Source: Reticulitermes speratus
Taxonomy: Eukaryota > Arthropoda > Insecta > Blattodea > Rhinotermitidae
Assembly (NCBI GenBank): GCA_021186555.1
Contig: JAJKFL010000042.1
Location: 19,776,021 to 19,840,020, forward strand
Direction of reading: 5' to 3'
Length of the DNA: 64,000 bases
The stretch's first letter is position 1. Every line of letters begins with the position of its first letter. The translations under genes were made by a program, and so were the position numbers. Below are positions 36,221-48,607 of the stretch, piece by piece. The notes beneath the pieces are model-generated. The model did no database searches, had not been told where the DNA came from, and worked only from the letters and a program-made list of their open reading frames with translations.

Positions 36221-37741
36221 AACACACACTATCGCCCACTGCAAAGTTAGAGACTGACGATAAACACACACACTAGCGCCCATTTCAAAGTTAGAGACTG
36301 ACGATAAACACACACTAGCTCCCATTGCAAAGTTGGAAACTGACGATAACACACGCTAGCTCCCATTGCAAAGTTGGAAACTGACGATAGACACACACTA
36401 GCGCCCACTGCCAAGTTAGGGACTGACGATATATGCACACACTAGCTCCCATTGAAAAGTTGGAAACTGACGATAACACACACTAGCTCCCATTGCAAAG
36501 TTGGAAACTGACGATAGACACACACTAGCGCCCACTGCCAAGTTAGGGACTGACGATATATGCACACACTAGCTCCCATTGAAAAGTTGGAAACTGACGA
36601 TAACACACACTAGCTCCCATTGCAAAGTTGGAAACTGACGATAGACACACACTAGCGCCCACTGCCAAGTTAGGGACTGACGATATATGCACACACTAGC
36701 TCCCATTGAAAAGTTGGAAACTGACGATAACACACACTAGCTCCCATTGCAAAGTTGGAAACTGACGATAGACACACACTAGCGCCCACTGCCAAGTTAG
36801 GGACTGACGATAAACACACACACTAGCTGCCATTGCAAAGTTAGGGACTGACGATAAACACACACTAGCGCCCATTGCAAAGTTGGAAACTGGCGATAGA
36901 CGCACACTAGCGCCCACTGCCAAGTTAGGGACTGACGATAAACACACACACACTACCGCCCATTGCAAAGTTGGAAACTGACGATAGACACACACTAGCG
37001 CCCACTGCCAAGTTAGGGACTGACGATAAACACACACTCTAGCGCCCATTGCAAAGTTAGAGACTGACGATAAACACACACTAGCGCCCATTGCAAAGTT
37101 AGAGACTGACGATAAACACACACTAGCGCCCATTGCAAAGTTAGAGATTGATGATAAACACACACTAGCGCCCACTGCAAAGTTAGAGACTGACGATAAA
37201 CACACACTAGCTCCCATTGCAAAGTTAGAGACTGATGATAGACACACACTAGCGCCCACTGCAAAGTTAGAGACTGACGATAAACACACACTAGCGCCCA
37301 TTGCAAAGTTAGAGACTGACGATAAGCACACACTAGCGCCCATTGTAAAGTTAGAGACTGACGATAAACACACACTAGCGCCCATTGCAAAGTTAGAGAC
37401 TGATGATAGACACACACTAGGGCCCACTGCAAAGTTAGAGACTGACGATAAACACACACTAGCGCCCATTGCAAAGTTAGACTGACGATAAACACACACT
37501 AGCGCCCACTGCAAAGTTAGAGACTGACGATAAACACACACTAGCGCCCATTGCAAAGCTAGAGACTGACGATAAACACACACTAGCGCCCATTGCAAAG
37601 TTAGAGACTGACGATAAACACACACTAGCGCCCATTACAAAGTTAGAGACTGACGATAAACACACACTAGCGCCCATTACAAAGTTAGAGACTGACGATA
37701 AACACACACTAGCGCCCATTGCAAAGTTAGAGACTGACGAT
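36221..37741. repeat. 42-bp minisatellite, ~36 units, with 127-bp higher-order repeat
   Basis: The unit is about 42 bp (CACACACTAGCGCCCATTGC, then AAAGTTAGAGACTGACGAT and AAA). From about 37030 to 37741 units are nearly identical. From about 36340 to 36800 three diverged subtypes (ending GATATATG, GATAA, GATAGA) alternate as a block repeating every 127 bp: CCAAGTTAGGG recurs at 36411, 36538, 36665 and 36792. Because 42 is a multiple of three, long minus-strand frames with a 14-residue period (SNFAMGASVCLSSV and frame variants) arise. These are artefacts of repeat length. Confidence 0.97.
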
Positions 37742-40700
37742 TTTTGCCACAGAGTTGCTGCGTTTTTACTTGCATTCTGTTAAATTTCTTGGTCTAAATT
37801 GTATGGAATTCAACGCACATATTAACGTACGGAATTAGGTTTGTCTGGTTATGACCCCACGTAGTTTAGACTTTGGTTACCAATGTTTCGGAAAGAGCTG
37901 CTGGCTCAATTGTCATATCTCCCTCATGAATATGGAGGCAGCACCTTCCTCCGAAACCACAGTCCATGGTGTCGTAACACGTAAAACTAAAATTTTACCT
38001 CATCGAAAATCTCAAATCTGATATATGTTATGATTTCGCCATTATAGTTTGTTTGAGAATTAAGTTGTATGTGATTTTTAATTCTATGTCCGTGAAGATG
38101 GCTAAGGAGTCAACACACAGTGGTGCCTTGTAAAGATCAAGAAAATTTGTGTCTCCTGTTTGTCCACGGAGGAACCATTCCCATAAGAATGGTTCCTTTT
38201 TTTTGGTTATGCTTAGTGGACCAGAAAAATGTACAGAAATAAGGTACACGTGAACCAATATTGGTGCTTCATTGGCGTTGCAACCGTGACTGATGGTCTG
38301 TTGTGATAAATATTGTACAGAATGAGCTGATTTTTAGCTACGATTATAGCGAATTATTGTCACAGCCGATGCCTTTTTCATTCCTGCTGTAAACAGATAA
38401 AGCGATCAAAGCACATCCTCGTTACCTTTCTGAACAAAACTCTATGTAGAATTCACAATTTCTGTATTATACAACTTCGTAATTCCAGCCTCGTCACAAA
38501 GTTTCCCTTGCACATATCCAAACAGTATCTTGGTGACGTCAAGTTCTAGCTGAAGTTACGTGAAAATACTGCTCCTACTTAGGCTCTAACGTAACATGTT
38601 GAAACACATCAAAATTATAATTGGCAAAAGAGTTGCTACATATATAATTTCTGCCTGCTGGAAATTCCCTCGAGAGAACGAAATTTGTCCCGTCTTCACA
38701 CAAAACAATTCACAATATTGATACTATGCGAAAGCTTTCACACGATTGAGACATGACGAGCAAAATTCGTATAACTTTCCTTTTCAGTTCGAGCAATACA
38801 TTTGCTGCTAGCGAACAAGCCCCAAAACCTTTAGACTGGAGTTCATATTTATCATATGCAGACATATGCAGGGGTTGTTGTGTTTACGAGAGGCAATAAA
38901 GAGATGAACAAGCATCATGGCTTTGTGGAAAGTATTATTAAAAATAAGCCTATTTTTAGTAGATAGCAACTATATGTATCAAATCAGTCTCACACGGCAC
39001 TGATTTGAACATACACCAACGGGGATGTCTCATCTTAAAACTATATCTAGTAGAACATAAAACGGATTTTTATACGTCTTTGTAACTGGAAAATGAGAAT
39101 AGATTTGTTCACAAATAGATTATTTGAAACGGTTGTAGATAAATGTTATGACAGCAAAAGGGTTGCGTAATGCTGAAAAGCCATGGTTCATGCGGTTAGT
39201 TGCCGGTCTGTCACCACTGAGGCCAGGGATCGATCCCATGTCAGTCCATGTGGGATTTGTGGTGGACAGAATGGCAATGGGACAAGTTTTTTTCCGATTA
39301 CTTAACTTTTCTCCTGTCTCATTTCAACAATGAACCATACTCATCCATCAATCACTGTAGCAAATGAGGGCTTTGTTAAATACCACACTTAAAAAGTGAT
39401 AATCAAAAGGATATTCAATCAACGCGAGCTGAATAACAATAACTGGAGTAAATTACATAACGAAGAATATAATATTTAAATTTCGCCTGTTAATGATATA
39501 GTTATAAGCAAGCACTATATATTTGTTTTTGAAACTCCGTTGTGTTCAGTCTCATATTAAACTGAAAACCATTTCTCTTTACACGATATTTTATTTAAAA
39601 CGCAGACAAGTGTTACTGCTGCTTTAGACTGCATGTTCCAGTCCTCATGGCTGAATTTCAAGCCTTACTACACGCACACACACCGTTTTATTCCAAGAAA
39701 TTGTTGGCACATCTACTGAACACAAAAAGTATACATCATAATTCATTAATAAGAATGCAGAGCTGATATTAGACACTTTGCATCATTTTATACAATTATT
39801 CAAAAGCAAAGAAATGCCTTTGAGAAGAGAAACAGACTGGTCTATGTTAATTCTGACTCTCCACTAATTATTCATACTATAGATATTTGTTACTTACCTT
39901 ACCTGGCGCTATTGATTTTACAGTTGTTCTGCTATTCCTAACGTGTTTTACAGTGCCTTTATCTTACGTTTGTAAACTTTTAATTTGGTTACGACTTTTG
40001 TAACCATAAAGATCGTATGATACGTAACTGGCACATGTGAACTACAGTCGAAAAAGTTTAAGATTGAAAATAACGTCAGTGTTCCACTATAAGGCTTTAA
40101 ATGCATTTATGAAGACGGAAACATTTAGTTTAAAGTAACTGTAAAAGTTTAATAAACTAATTTTGTGAAGGGAACGTATTTTATATGTGATGTAAAAAAT
40201 TTGATCTACAAGTACCAACGTTTCTGAGGAGCGTACTAACTCCTGGAACACTGGTAAGTGCAATTCATCATGGACTTCCCTGAAAACGGAGGCAATATGT
40301 TCCTCCGAAACGGTACCTATATACAGTCCATACGGTGTTACATCCTAGAGGAATAAAACTTTCGAAATATTTCTCCATCAAATGTGCAAGTACAAACGTA
40401 TCACTTTAGACTTGCACCATGACGTTGTTCTTTCCCATTAAGTCCTCTCTCCACGTCCTGTTATTTACTCCATAAATTTCCCATATGTGCCCAGCTACAA
40501 AATGCTTATCGAACTTCGCAAAGGCACATAAATGCTTTCGAGTAGGAGAGATTTATTTTGTCGGGAACATAGATTTAACTTGGTCCTCTTTATCAAACAA
40601 CTCTTGAAGACAACTGTACAATTGTACTAATATTGGTTATTTTGTCGCGTTGCAGTATTGACAATTTATTACCATTGACTTGGCACTTCGTAACGCACGT

Positions 40701-41340
40701 GGACTACCGACAATCATATTTCACGATTACGATTTGGGGTTGGGGTCCGTTGCGAAGGAGGAGGCGGGGAGGGGGGGGGTGTTGTTTGATTGGAGTTGCG
40801 TACATTTTCAGCAAGCAATCAACACTTTAACTTCCTGAAGCTGTGCTGTACGTGCAGTCTAACCATCGGGTTTCATTAGGGAGGGATCACATAATGGCGA
40901 TAACCAAAGGGAGTTGCTCGTCATTTCCGGAGAAGTAATTTGAATTCGTATTTCGTTTATGGCTAAAAACGGCTGTAGATGATACGAACTGCCACGTAAT
41001 CTGGAGGATCACAGTTACACTTCTAGAACTGATATCCTGTCACAGTTTTACTTGTACGTTAGTTTGGTGCATTTTGTCCAAATAACGCATAGTAGTGAGT
41101 TCGTCTCTGTCCCCCTCCCCCGTCACATATTTAATCTCAAACCCCCTGGACTAATTTTTATTAAATTTGGTATTGTGGTCCACGTCAGGACTAACGAACG
41201 TCGTCACGAACCTCCGTGTTGCATAAAGGCACAGCCTTTTTCTGACTAGCTGAGCAACTGTTTCTGTTTCTGTTTCTGAAGAATGTTCTGCCCCCATGAA
41301 GTAAGTTATCAGTGATCAGAACCAAATGTTCCCGTGCAAA
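37742..41340. other. Intronic stretch without recognised gene
   Basis: Two related decayed repeats (37880-37970 and 40215-40345) share ACCAAyGTTTCkGA, a TGGAGGCA-like block and CCTCCGAAAC, a relative of the hammerhead-like family. A 10-bp perfect hairpin followed by eight T lies at 38171-38204. A G-rich run is at 40757-40780. No gene recognised. Confidence 0.45.
39175..39345 (+). repeat. tRNA-Glu-like SINE
   Basis: A box region CCATGGTTCATGCGGTTAG, decayed B box GGGATCGATCCCATG, then GTCCATGTGGGATTTGTGG and a CATCCATCAATCACT tail. Same family as 46075, 47724, 54290 and 60850. Confidence 0.75.
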
Positions 41341-41349
41341 TTTAATTTT

Positions 41350-41354
41350 ATGTC

Positions 41355-41386
<32 letters not shown>

Positions 41387-41387
41387 T
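41350..41387. repeat. (TTA)n microsatellite
   Basis: Uninterrupted run of TTA/ATT units. Confidence 0.9.
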
Positions 41388-41439
41388 ACTGCAATTGGGG
41401 TTTCACCCGGTGGCAGTAGTCCTTACACTAGTACACACA

Positions 41440-42045
41440 ATACAAATGGACATATAATATACATATAAATAACAATACAAAACAAACTATACACAATTAC
41501 AAAACAAAATACATACAGTAAATACAAGTACATACATTAGAACATCGTACACACATTACAAAAGCATCCACTCCTTACCAAAGCATCCATACCTTACAAA
41601 AACATCCACACCTTACAAATACATCCACACCTTACAAAAACACCCATACACATACAAAAAAAAATACATACAGTAAATACAAGTACACACATTAGAACAC
41701 CGTACACACATTACAAAAACATCCACACCTTACAAAAGCATCCACTCCTTACAAAAGCATCCACACCTTACAAAAACATCCACACCTTACAAATACATCC
41801 ACACCTTACAAAAACACCCATACACATACAAAAAAAATACATACAGTAAATACAAGTACACACATTAGAACACCGTACACACATTACAAAAACATCCACA
41901 CCTTACAAAGCATCCACACCTTACAAAAGCATTCACACCTTACAAAAACATCCACACCTTACAAAAACATCCACACCTTACAAAAACACCTATGCACAAT
42001 ACAAAAAAAAAACACACACGCACATTACAAAAAACACCCACACAT
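41440..42045. repeat. Nested ~19-bp satellite with 155/173-bp super-repeat
   Basis: Basic unit is CATCCACACCTTACAAAAA with variants. A longer block beginning ACATACAGTAAATACAAGTA recurs at 41511, 41666 and 41839, spacings of 155 and 173 bp. The difference is about one basic unit, so the array grew at two levels. Confidence 0.9.
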
Positions 42046-42107
42046 TAGTTAATTTAATTTAATTATGAACCCAATATGATTACAATAGGTTTCATTACTA
42101 CTGTCAG

Positions 42108-42405
42108 CCGGAATAGCTCGGTAGGTATAGTGACTAGGCTAAGAGCTGTAGGACCGAAGATGTGTGGTTAACTTGCCAGCAGGGGTAAGGTCTCATCTCT
42201 AAAGTGTCCAGAATGGCTCTGGGGCCCACTGAACCTCCTGTTCAGTGGGTAACGGGTGCTCTTTGCGAAGGGTTAAAGCGACTGGAGCGTGAAGCTGACC
42301 AGTTATCCCCATCTGTTGCGGACCTCAAGAATGAACTGAGCTGTAACTCGAGGATTCCATGTGTCTTGATGGCGTGTACCTCTACTTTCAACGCTCGAAA
42401 CTAAA
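42108..42405 (+). repeat. Composite tRNA-headed repeat, longest copy
   Basis: Begins with a tRNA-like head (GCCGGAATAGCTCGGTAGG, A-box-like). It continues into the pseudo-coding body ALGPTEPPVQWVTGALCEG, LKRLEREADQLSPSVADLKN. It is open for 67 codons, but relatives elsewhere in the window share the same peptide signature with different breaks. It is a mobile repeat, not a host gene. Confidence 0.72.
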
Positions 42406-42457
42406 TGTTGACTCTCCCAACAACAACTGTTTTTTAAGGATACGCTCTAAGTAAACT

Positions 42458-42491
42458 ATATATATATATTATATATATATATATATATATC
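42458..42491. repeat. (TA)n microsatellite
   Basis: Nearly pure TA run with one phase slip. Confidence 0.9.
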
Positions 42492-43189
42492 GCTCACTCC
42501 ACAAAACCAATGTTGTATGTAAAAATACAATGCAACTTTTTTCCTTACCTTAGCTAAAGGATTGTAAACCTATCTTTTCATAATCAGGCTAATAATAGTT
42601 GGTCTTTTACGTACAAACCAATTAAAATATCATGAGGTTCTAATTGAAAATATTAGGTTATCTTCTCCTCACAACAATGTTTATTGTAGTTCAGTTATTT
42701 GTACAAACATAATAATAATACGTGTGTAATAATAATAACAATAATAATAATAATAATTTTAATTTTCTTGTTCTTATATTGTTGGTGTTTGTTTTCGGTC
42801 GCATTCTTTGTATTTTATATTTCTGGTTATTGGTACTTTGAGGTATTTTTTGACTTGTTTGCACTTACTTGCCTGTGTCGTGCTGTTTGTTGGTGAGGTT
42901 TTGGTACTAGCTTGTGTTGCCTGGTCAGAGGGCGTTGTTTTAATTTCACGTTTAGTTTTTCACTTACGAAAGAAATTCCAGCAAAATATGCAGTGTTTGT
43001 ATCATGAGCAGCACTTTTGTGTCAGTGAATGCTACGTTCAGTACCGTACACAAATCAATACTGCGTATACAAAATGAAACAGGTGCATGTTAATTAACAG
43101 GTAATGCTTTAGTATGATGAAGTGTAAACTATGTGTAGGTTGGTACGTAAACGTCGTAACTAACTCCATGTAGCAGAATGTTTCTTGAA

Positions 43190-43495
43190 AGCCACTCCCT
43201 GAGCTAGTCAAGAAATTCCCTGCACCTGTCCCTGTCCTGAGCCATATAAATCCAGTTCAAGCCGTCCCATCCTATTTCTTGAAAATTCGTTTTAATATTT
43301 TTCAATCTTTGTGTACGTCTTTCAAGTGTTCTCTTTTCTTCAGGTTTCTCTACCAAAGTCCTCTATGCACGCATGCACGTTTCTTGTCCCCATACGTGCC
43401 ACATGCCCCACCAATCTCATTGTTCTTCATTTTATCGCCGGAAAAAGTTTTAAATGTCGTAGAATCTTTAAAGCTTTTCGTCTTTACCGTGTACA
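43190..43495 (-). mobile_element. Degenerate non-LTR retrotransposon 3' tail
   Basis: Collinear with 26823-27210: GAGCTAGTCAAGAAATTCCC, CCTGAGCCATATAAATCCAG, CCTATTTCTTGAAAATTCG, and CGTGCCACATGCCCCACC. A stretch present in the 26.8-kb copy (between TCCCTGCA and CCTGTCCC) is deleted. Confidence 0.78.
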
Positions 43496-45289
43496 AACTT
43501 ATAATAATAATTAATAAAACAACATCTCTATATCCCAAAAGATTTCATTAAAGTTGCATTTATTTGTTTGCAGTGCTATTTATGATATTTTGTGGCCTAT
43601 ACTGTGCATCTTAATGGAAGCTACCCATTTTCATCGTAGGGAATTACCGCTGGCTTTACAGTTGTGTAATGTAATGTTTACAATGTGATATTCTTTAAAT
43701 TATTTCGATTAAGATTTATTATTGGTTCAATATACGGAGATTTTTTTTGATAAATCTGTTGTAATGCTTAAAATGTCTATTTCTAATAGGTTCTGATAAC
43801 TCTCTGGATTTTTATGTAAACTTCAGTCTGTGAGTAGATTTCAATAGTTATGAAAATTCACCGTTTAATAATATATTTTCCTCTTAGTATCATTGTAAAT
43901 TAAATCTGTTATTAGGTTTTCCTTCTAATCTAGGTTACCTGTCCTCCTTTTTGTCTTTACAATTCCCTGTGTACTATGATATAATGCAGGTCATTAATGC
44001 ATCAGTCTTCCCGGAACCCTATTTGTGCTGTTAGAGAGGTCTGTATGTTACTCTGTGGAGGCGTATCGATGTTCAAGATGTACTACGGTGGCTTGTATTC
44101 TGTCTTTGTTGTTTAATCTGATATTCATGTAGTTACTAATAGGAAAAGTGAACTACGCGCATATACATACCTACAGATAGAATAATGTTGCATTGTTCTA
44201 TCTATGTTACACTAGTTTTATGTGTGTTTGGCTATGCAGTATGACATTTAAAAGCTTTCTGTTACGTCTATATGAACGTAATTTAAATTCAGATTTAAAT
44301 CTGTAATAACGATGTATATTTCTGACACTACGCAATACATGACGGATACAAACATGTTTTTAATGAATAAAGCTTGTATTTTGCATCTTTTAAATACCGT
44401 AGTTGTTTTCACGCTATACGTGAGTCCTCTGTTAAAAATCACTTTGAAGAGCAGCTAGTTCAGAACCGTGATATGTAGTTAGAAACAGCTAAAATGTAAT
44501 ATTTTCCCATTTGTGTCATATATCCGTTGAAAGCCCAGTTCTTAAAATTAGATATTTTATTGATAATTAACCATTACTTTACTTCTCCAATATCAGGCAG
44601 TACAATAATTCTCTGACAGCAGTTAATGACTGTACCCATCCTTTCAACCTTGTTAATATTTGTCGTTATTTTCGAGACATTCTTCGCGATTAAGATTTAA
44701 AAATCGATATAAATATATTTATATATACATATTTAAATTCTGTTTTATTAATTACCTTCGCAAAATTTTTCTTTACCATTTGAATAATGAATCTAACTTG
44801 ACTTTCATTTAAATATTAAGTTAGTACTGCACAATAAACACACTACTTTTCAGTTATAAGAACCAATCAGTTAATGTCGTGTAATGAAGTAATCGCTGTT
44901 TGGCGTTAGAATAACACATAACACATAAATTCACTGTTATAGGCAGAACGTAGAATTTTGTGCTGTTAAACCTGTTGGTACATAAAACAACTTCTAGCCT
45001 TTAAAGTTTTAATATTTTCCTTTTATATTTCTGTGGGTAGTTACTCATTTGTTATTGAGAAAGTGCGGTAGAAGGCATGCCCACAAGTTTTTGCCTCGGT
45101 CCACATGGAGCAGAGAGACTGAAATTTATGTTCTTTCGACCGAGTTGCTGTGTGTCAAACTGTCAGTATTTGATTTATTTCTTACCTACACTGTGTGGTG
45201 GTTTACATTTCAGACTGCTGTAGTGAACATTGAAGTAAAGTGGAAGTTTGTCCAAAACTGAAATATAGTTCTTTCATAACATGAATTGT

Positions 45290-45324
<35 letters not shown>

Positions 45325-45466
45325 TTGTCTTTGTTGTCGCTGTACCTGTGCTATTCTGTAAGTGACCTTACGGCTGTTACGCCAGCATATTAATAGCAAA
45401 TAATTGAAATTTTAATAGTAATGTCATTAAACGTAATATTATTCATTCCGTACATTTTATCTCTAG
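43496..45466. other. Intronic stretch; AT-rich, no gene seen
   Basis: Contains a dispersed repeat (44690-45010, listed) and a (TTA)n run at about 45297-45324. Confidence 0.45.
44690..45010 (+). repeat. Dispersed repeat shared with 48850-49105
   Basis: Both copies contain GTAC(T/C)GCACA(A/G)TAAA, AAccAATyAGTT, AATCsCTGTTT, GCAGAACGTAGAAT and TAGsCTTTAAAG in the same order. A third partial relative is at 33.8 kb. Unclassified. Confidence 0.5.
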
Positions 45467-45673
45467 ATTTATAGTCCGACAAATGTACAATTTAATCACA
45501 TTAATTGTGTAACACTGCCCTACATGTTTCGAACTCTTAATTCCGGTTCATCCTCAGGGACTCATCATTTCAAATTACACACTTTTACATTAATTGGTAC
45601 AATTGTTTACATACTTTTTACTATGTGTTACACAATTAATGTGATTAAATTGTACATTTGTCGGACTATAAAT
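45467..45673 (-). repeat. Foldback element with perfect 49-bp inverted repeats and a hammerhead-like core
   Basis: 45467-45515 and 45625-45673 are exact inverted copies (49 of 49). The minus-strand hammerhead-like motif starts immediately next to the left arm. The pairing of inverted termini with a hammerhead resembles Penelope-like element remnants; no protein-coding sequence is present. Confidence 0.85.
45516..45562 (-). ncRNA. Hammerhead-ribozyme-like motif (Penelope type)
   Basis: Minus-strand order: UCC, CUGAGGA (fits CUGANGA exactly), one extra U, helix II GAAC/GUUC around an 11-nt loop, GAA, ACAUGU, A, then GGG. ACAUGU is a palindromic helix III with no loop. UCC and GGG give a short helix I, with the predicted cleavage after A. 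A loopless helix III cannot fold as a monomer, so activity, if any, would need two copies pairing. Penelope-like elements are known to encode minimal hammerheads; that this is one is inference. Confidence 0.6.
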
Positions 45674-46070
45674 ATACTAATGCCATTGTTGTCATAATTA
45701 TATCTTTATCAGTTTTGCCGCGCAGGACAGAAACTAGTAACAGGGTCTTTTGCATACGTTAATACATTTTCGGGTTCCACATAAGAGGGGAACTCTTTTA
45801 CTACCTCAATGGCTCGTAGCTCCTCAAGATAGACACTGCTCCATGAAGTTAATCATATGTGTGATGGGTGCTGTCGTCTGTTCCTAGACTGATCATTACC
45901 TATGGGATAAACATCGTCCGATTTCTCGACAACACTTATTATAATAAATACTCGCTTTATTGCAGTTTCTCATCCCATGTTAGTACAAAATATCTAGAAG
46001 TGGGCCCGTCATACGGTGGAGTAGCTTAATATTCACACGCTAATCCCCAAGCATTTCAAAATTATTTGAC

Positions 46071-46165
46071 CGTCACGCAGCTCAGGTGATTTTGTCGAGG
46101 GTCTCTGGTAGCGGAGTCGCGGGTTCGATCCCAGGCCAGTCCATTTGCGATTTATGATGGACAAA
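46071..46165 (+). repeat. tRNA-Glu-like SINE, 5' part
   Basis: CAGCTCAGGTGATTTTGTCG (A-box region) and GCGGGTTCGATCCCAGGCC (well-kept B box), then GTCCATTTGCGATTTATGATGG. It is cut off and followed by a GGA-rich microsatellite (46165-46205). Confidence 0.72.
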
Positions 46166-47723
46166 TGAGGAGGATGAGGAGGACGAGGAGAAGGAGGAGT
46201 CTAAGGAGTAAGTCGATGATCAACACTGTCAATATATCCTGATTTACATTCAAAACGTTTAGAAACTGCGGTTTACAAAAGCCGCCCAAGGACTAATTTG
46301 TGATATTTTAAAATAGCAACAATTGACTTCAGTGCCTGAACAAATATTAGTTTCTCAGGAGAATGTTTCTCCGTGGTTGGTTGATTAGTTGGTCCGTTGA
46401 CTCGTTGGTTCTTTAGTTACTTAATTCGTTACTTATTTATTTCGTTGGTTGGTTTATTGGTTACTGATTTAGATATTTACGGGTATTCAGGTATACAACA
46501 ACACTTCAGTACTAAATAAAAAAATAAACTAATTCAAACTAATGAACTCATGTCACATAACGCGTTAACCCGTTCATATTTCTGAGGTAACTGTAGTTGA
46601 TGCGCAGTATTTCATCCAAGTCCTACTATTTCGGTGGCACTAATTTCACCGCAAACAAACACATTTCTGCTCCATTTACATGCGACAGGCTCGTTACAGT
46701 TGTCGTTAAACATACTGTGCAATTACAATACAGATTCATGCTGTAGCCCCTAAACACAAGTATCATCACTGCTTGAACAAAGTGCCCAGTACAGTGGATT
46801 GCATAGACCACCCACTCTTTCGTTCTACACTCCCCCCCCCCCCCCTCGAAAGTTTGTTCAACTTTGTCCGTGTCTTGCATAATCCGATTAAATATCAGGT
46901 TCCATCCAACTCAACAGCAATGACAGCAGAAGCTGTGGTTGCCTTGTAAGTCCTTAACCGCTCATTGTATCCCCCTACATCCCAACCCACTCCTTCGTAG
47001 GATTTACCAGAAACACAACATGAGCTTGTTGTTCTGTGCGTTCGTCAACATGTACCAGGACATGCTTAAATAACTACTTCTCCGTCGCGATGGGTAGGCT
47101 TCCTCAAGTTCTGCAGCACACGCAAGACCAATGGGCCGTGTCTTTGCGAAATATAGCCTATATCTAAACCTATAACGGAATTTCTACATAAACCTACGTA
47201 TAATTATAAACAGCTCATTGAAATGTGAAAGAAAATTTCTTAAAATCGAACTACGTCAAAAAAGTACCTAGCCTCAGTAACATCAGAGAGTTCTGGAAAT
47301 AATAGCGTGGTGAAGTTGTGCACGCCTTATTAAGAAGACGGATTCTTGACTTCGGCTGTGGGGGAGGTGAGTAGACATCTTCTTCCCCCCGGCAGCTTTG
47401 TCTCAGGAGAAACAACCTCTGTTTTCCTTTGAACATGGTGCTTGGTGTGCCTCACGAGTCGGTATCCGGACAAAATCCAGACCACCTTAAATTAAATGAC
47501 GACCGTTTCTTTGCATGCTTGTCTTCATAAATCGTCCTGTCTGTCAGCACTACTCCAACTAGAAAGATGAAGTTAATGTCATGAAGTAAAATAATAATTA
47601 GTCATTAACTGAGCTTCCGATATTAAAGCCTACTAGCTTAATATAAGAGATTTCTATTTTACCTACTCAGTCAAGCGATACAAAAACGAATTTCCATTCT
47701 CATAGACCACAACTCAGACTTCA

Positions 47724-47955
47724 GATGGCCGTGCCATTGCTCGGGCTGCTAGTCGCCGACCTATCACTGCTAAGATCCGGGTTTAATCCCAGTCTAGTCT
47801 ATGTGGGATTGGTTGTGGATTAAGTGGCAGTGGGACAGGTTTCTCTCACAGTACTGCGGTTTCGCCTGTCAGTAATATTCCGCCAATTCTCCCTGATCAT
47901 TCATTCATCTATCACTAACATCATACGCGTATAATAGCAGTTCACACTGTCTTCA
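47724..47955 (+). repeat. tRNA-Glu-like SINE
   Basis: GGCCGTGCCATTGCTCGGGC (tRNA head), ATCCGGGTTTAATCCCAGTC (B box with one change), CTATGTGGGATTGGTTGTGG, GTTTCGCCTGTCAG, and the CATTCATCTATCACTAACAT tail. Confidence 0.82.
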
Positions 47956-48098
47956 AATAAAGACTTAATCAGGTTATACCACTGGTCTTAAAACACTTTA
48001 ATGTCCGTGGAATATTCGGACTAAATATGAATTTTCGCTGAACTACTCTACAGAAAAGGTGTGCTTTTTTTGGGTGCAGAAGGGAAATAAAGCTTTCT

Positions 48099-48380
48099 AA
48101 AAGTATACTTTGCCGATCCCAGTGGCCGTGCGGTCTAAGGCGTGGGTCTGCGGCCTCTCGCTTACTAGGATCGTGGGTTCGAATCCCACCGGGGCATGGA
48201 TATCTGTCTCTTGTGAGTGTTGTGTGTTGTCAGTAGAGGTCTCTGCGACGACCTGGTCCCTCGTCCAGAGGAGTCCTACAGACTGTGGTGTGTCTAAAAA
48301 GTGTGATCGTGAAGCGTCTTAAAATGACGAGGCCTAGGCCCCCTAAGGGCTGTCGAGCCATAGAAAAAAAAGTATACTTT
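48099..48380 (+). repeat. tRNA-Leu-like SINE with 13-bp target duplication
   Basis: The body starts GCCGATCCCAGTGGCCG, with B box GGTTCGAATCCC and an A-rich end. AAAAGTATACTTT occurs on both sides (48099-48111 and 48368-48380). With the copy at 8717 this is the youngest-looking member. Confidence 0.92.
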
Positions 48381-48607
48381 TATTTTAAAAATGGAATATT
48401 GAGGCTTTTTATGAAAAAAATCTGTGTGATTTACACTGAAAATAAATCCAGCGCCGATTACGTACAAAGACGAAACAAAAAGTAAACAATACACATCAAA
48501 GTTATCGAAATTTTATTGACCACTTAATTGATTAATTAGTAAGCCTCCGTCAAACACAACTGTATATTGATTAAGTAACAATAAGCTTATCATTATATAA
48601 CAAATAT

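Larger units (their letters stand above)
45674..48098. other. Intronic stretch without recognised gene
   Basis: Two SINEs are listed within it. A poly(C) run lies at 46831-46846. Otherwise nothing recognised. Confidence 0.45.

Noticed and set aside
36696..37625. 309-codon minus-strand ORF of a 14-residue repeat (and companion frames at 37013-37495 and 37477-37719)
   Set aside because: The frame is open only because the minisatellite unit is 42 bp. It switches frame wherever unit length changes, has no start context and no domain.
38171..38204. Perfect 10-bp hairpin followed by eight T, like a bacterial rho-independent terminator
   Set aside because: The DNA is clearly eukaryotic intron. Such a hairpin is expected occasionally by chance, and no transcript ends there on other evidence.
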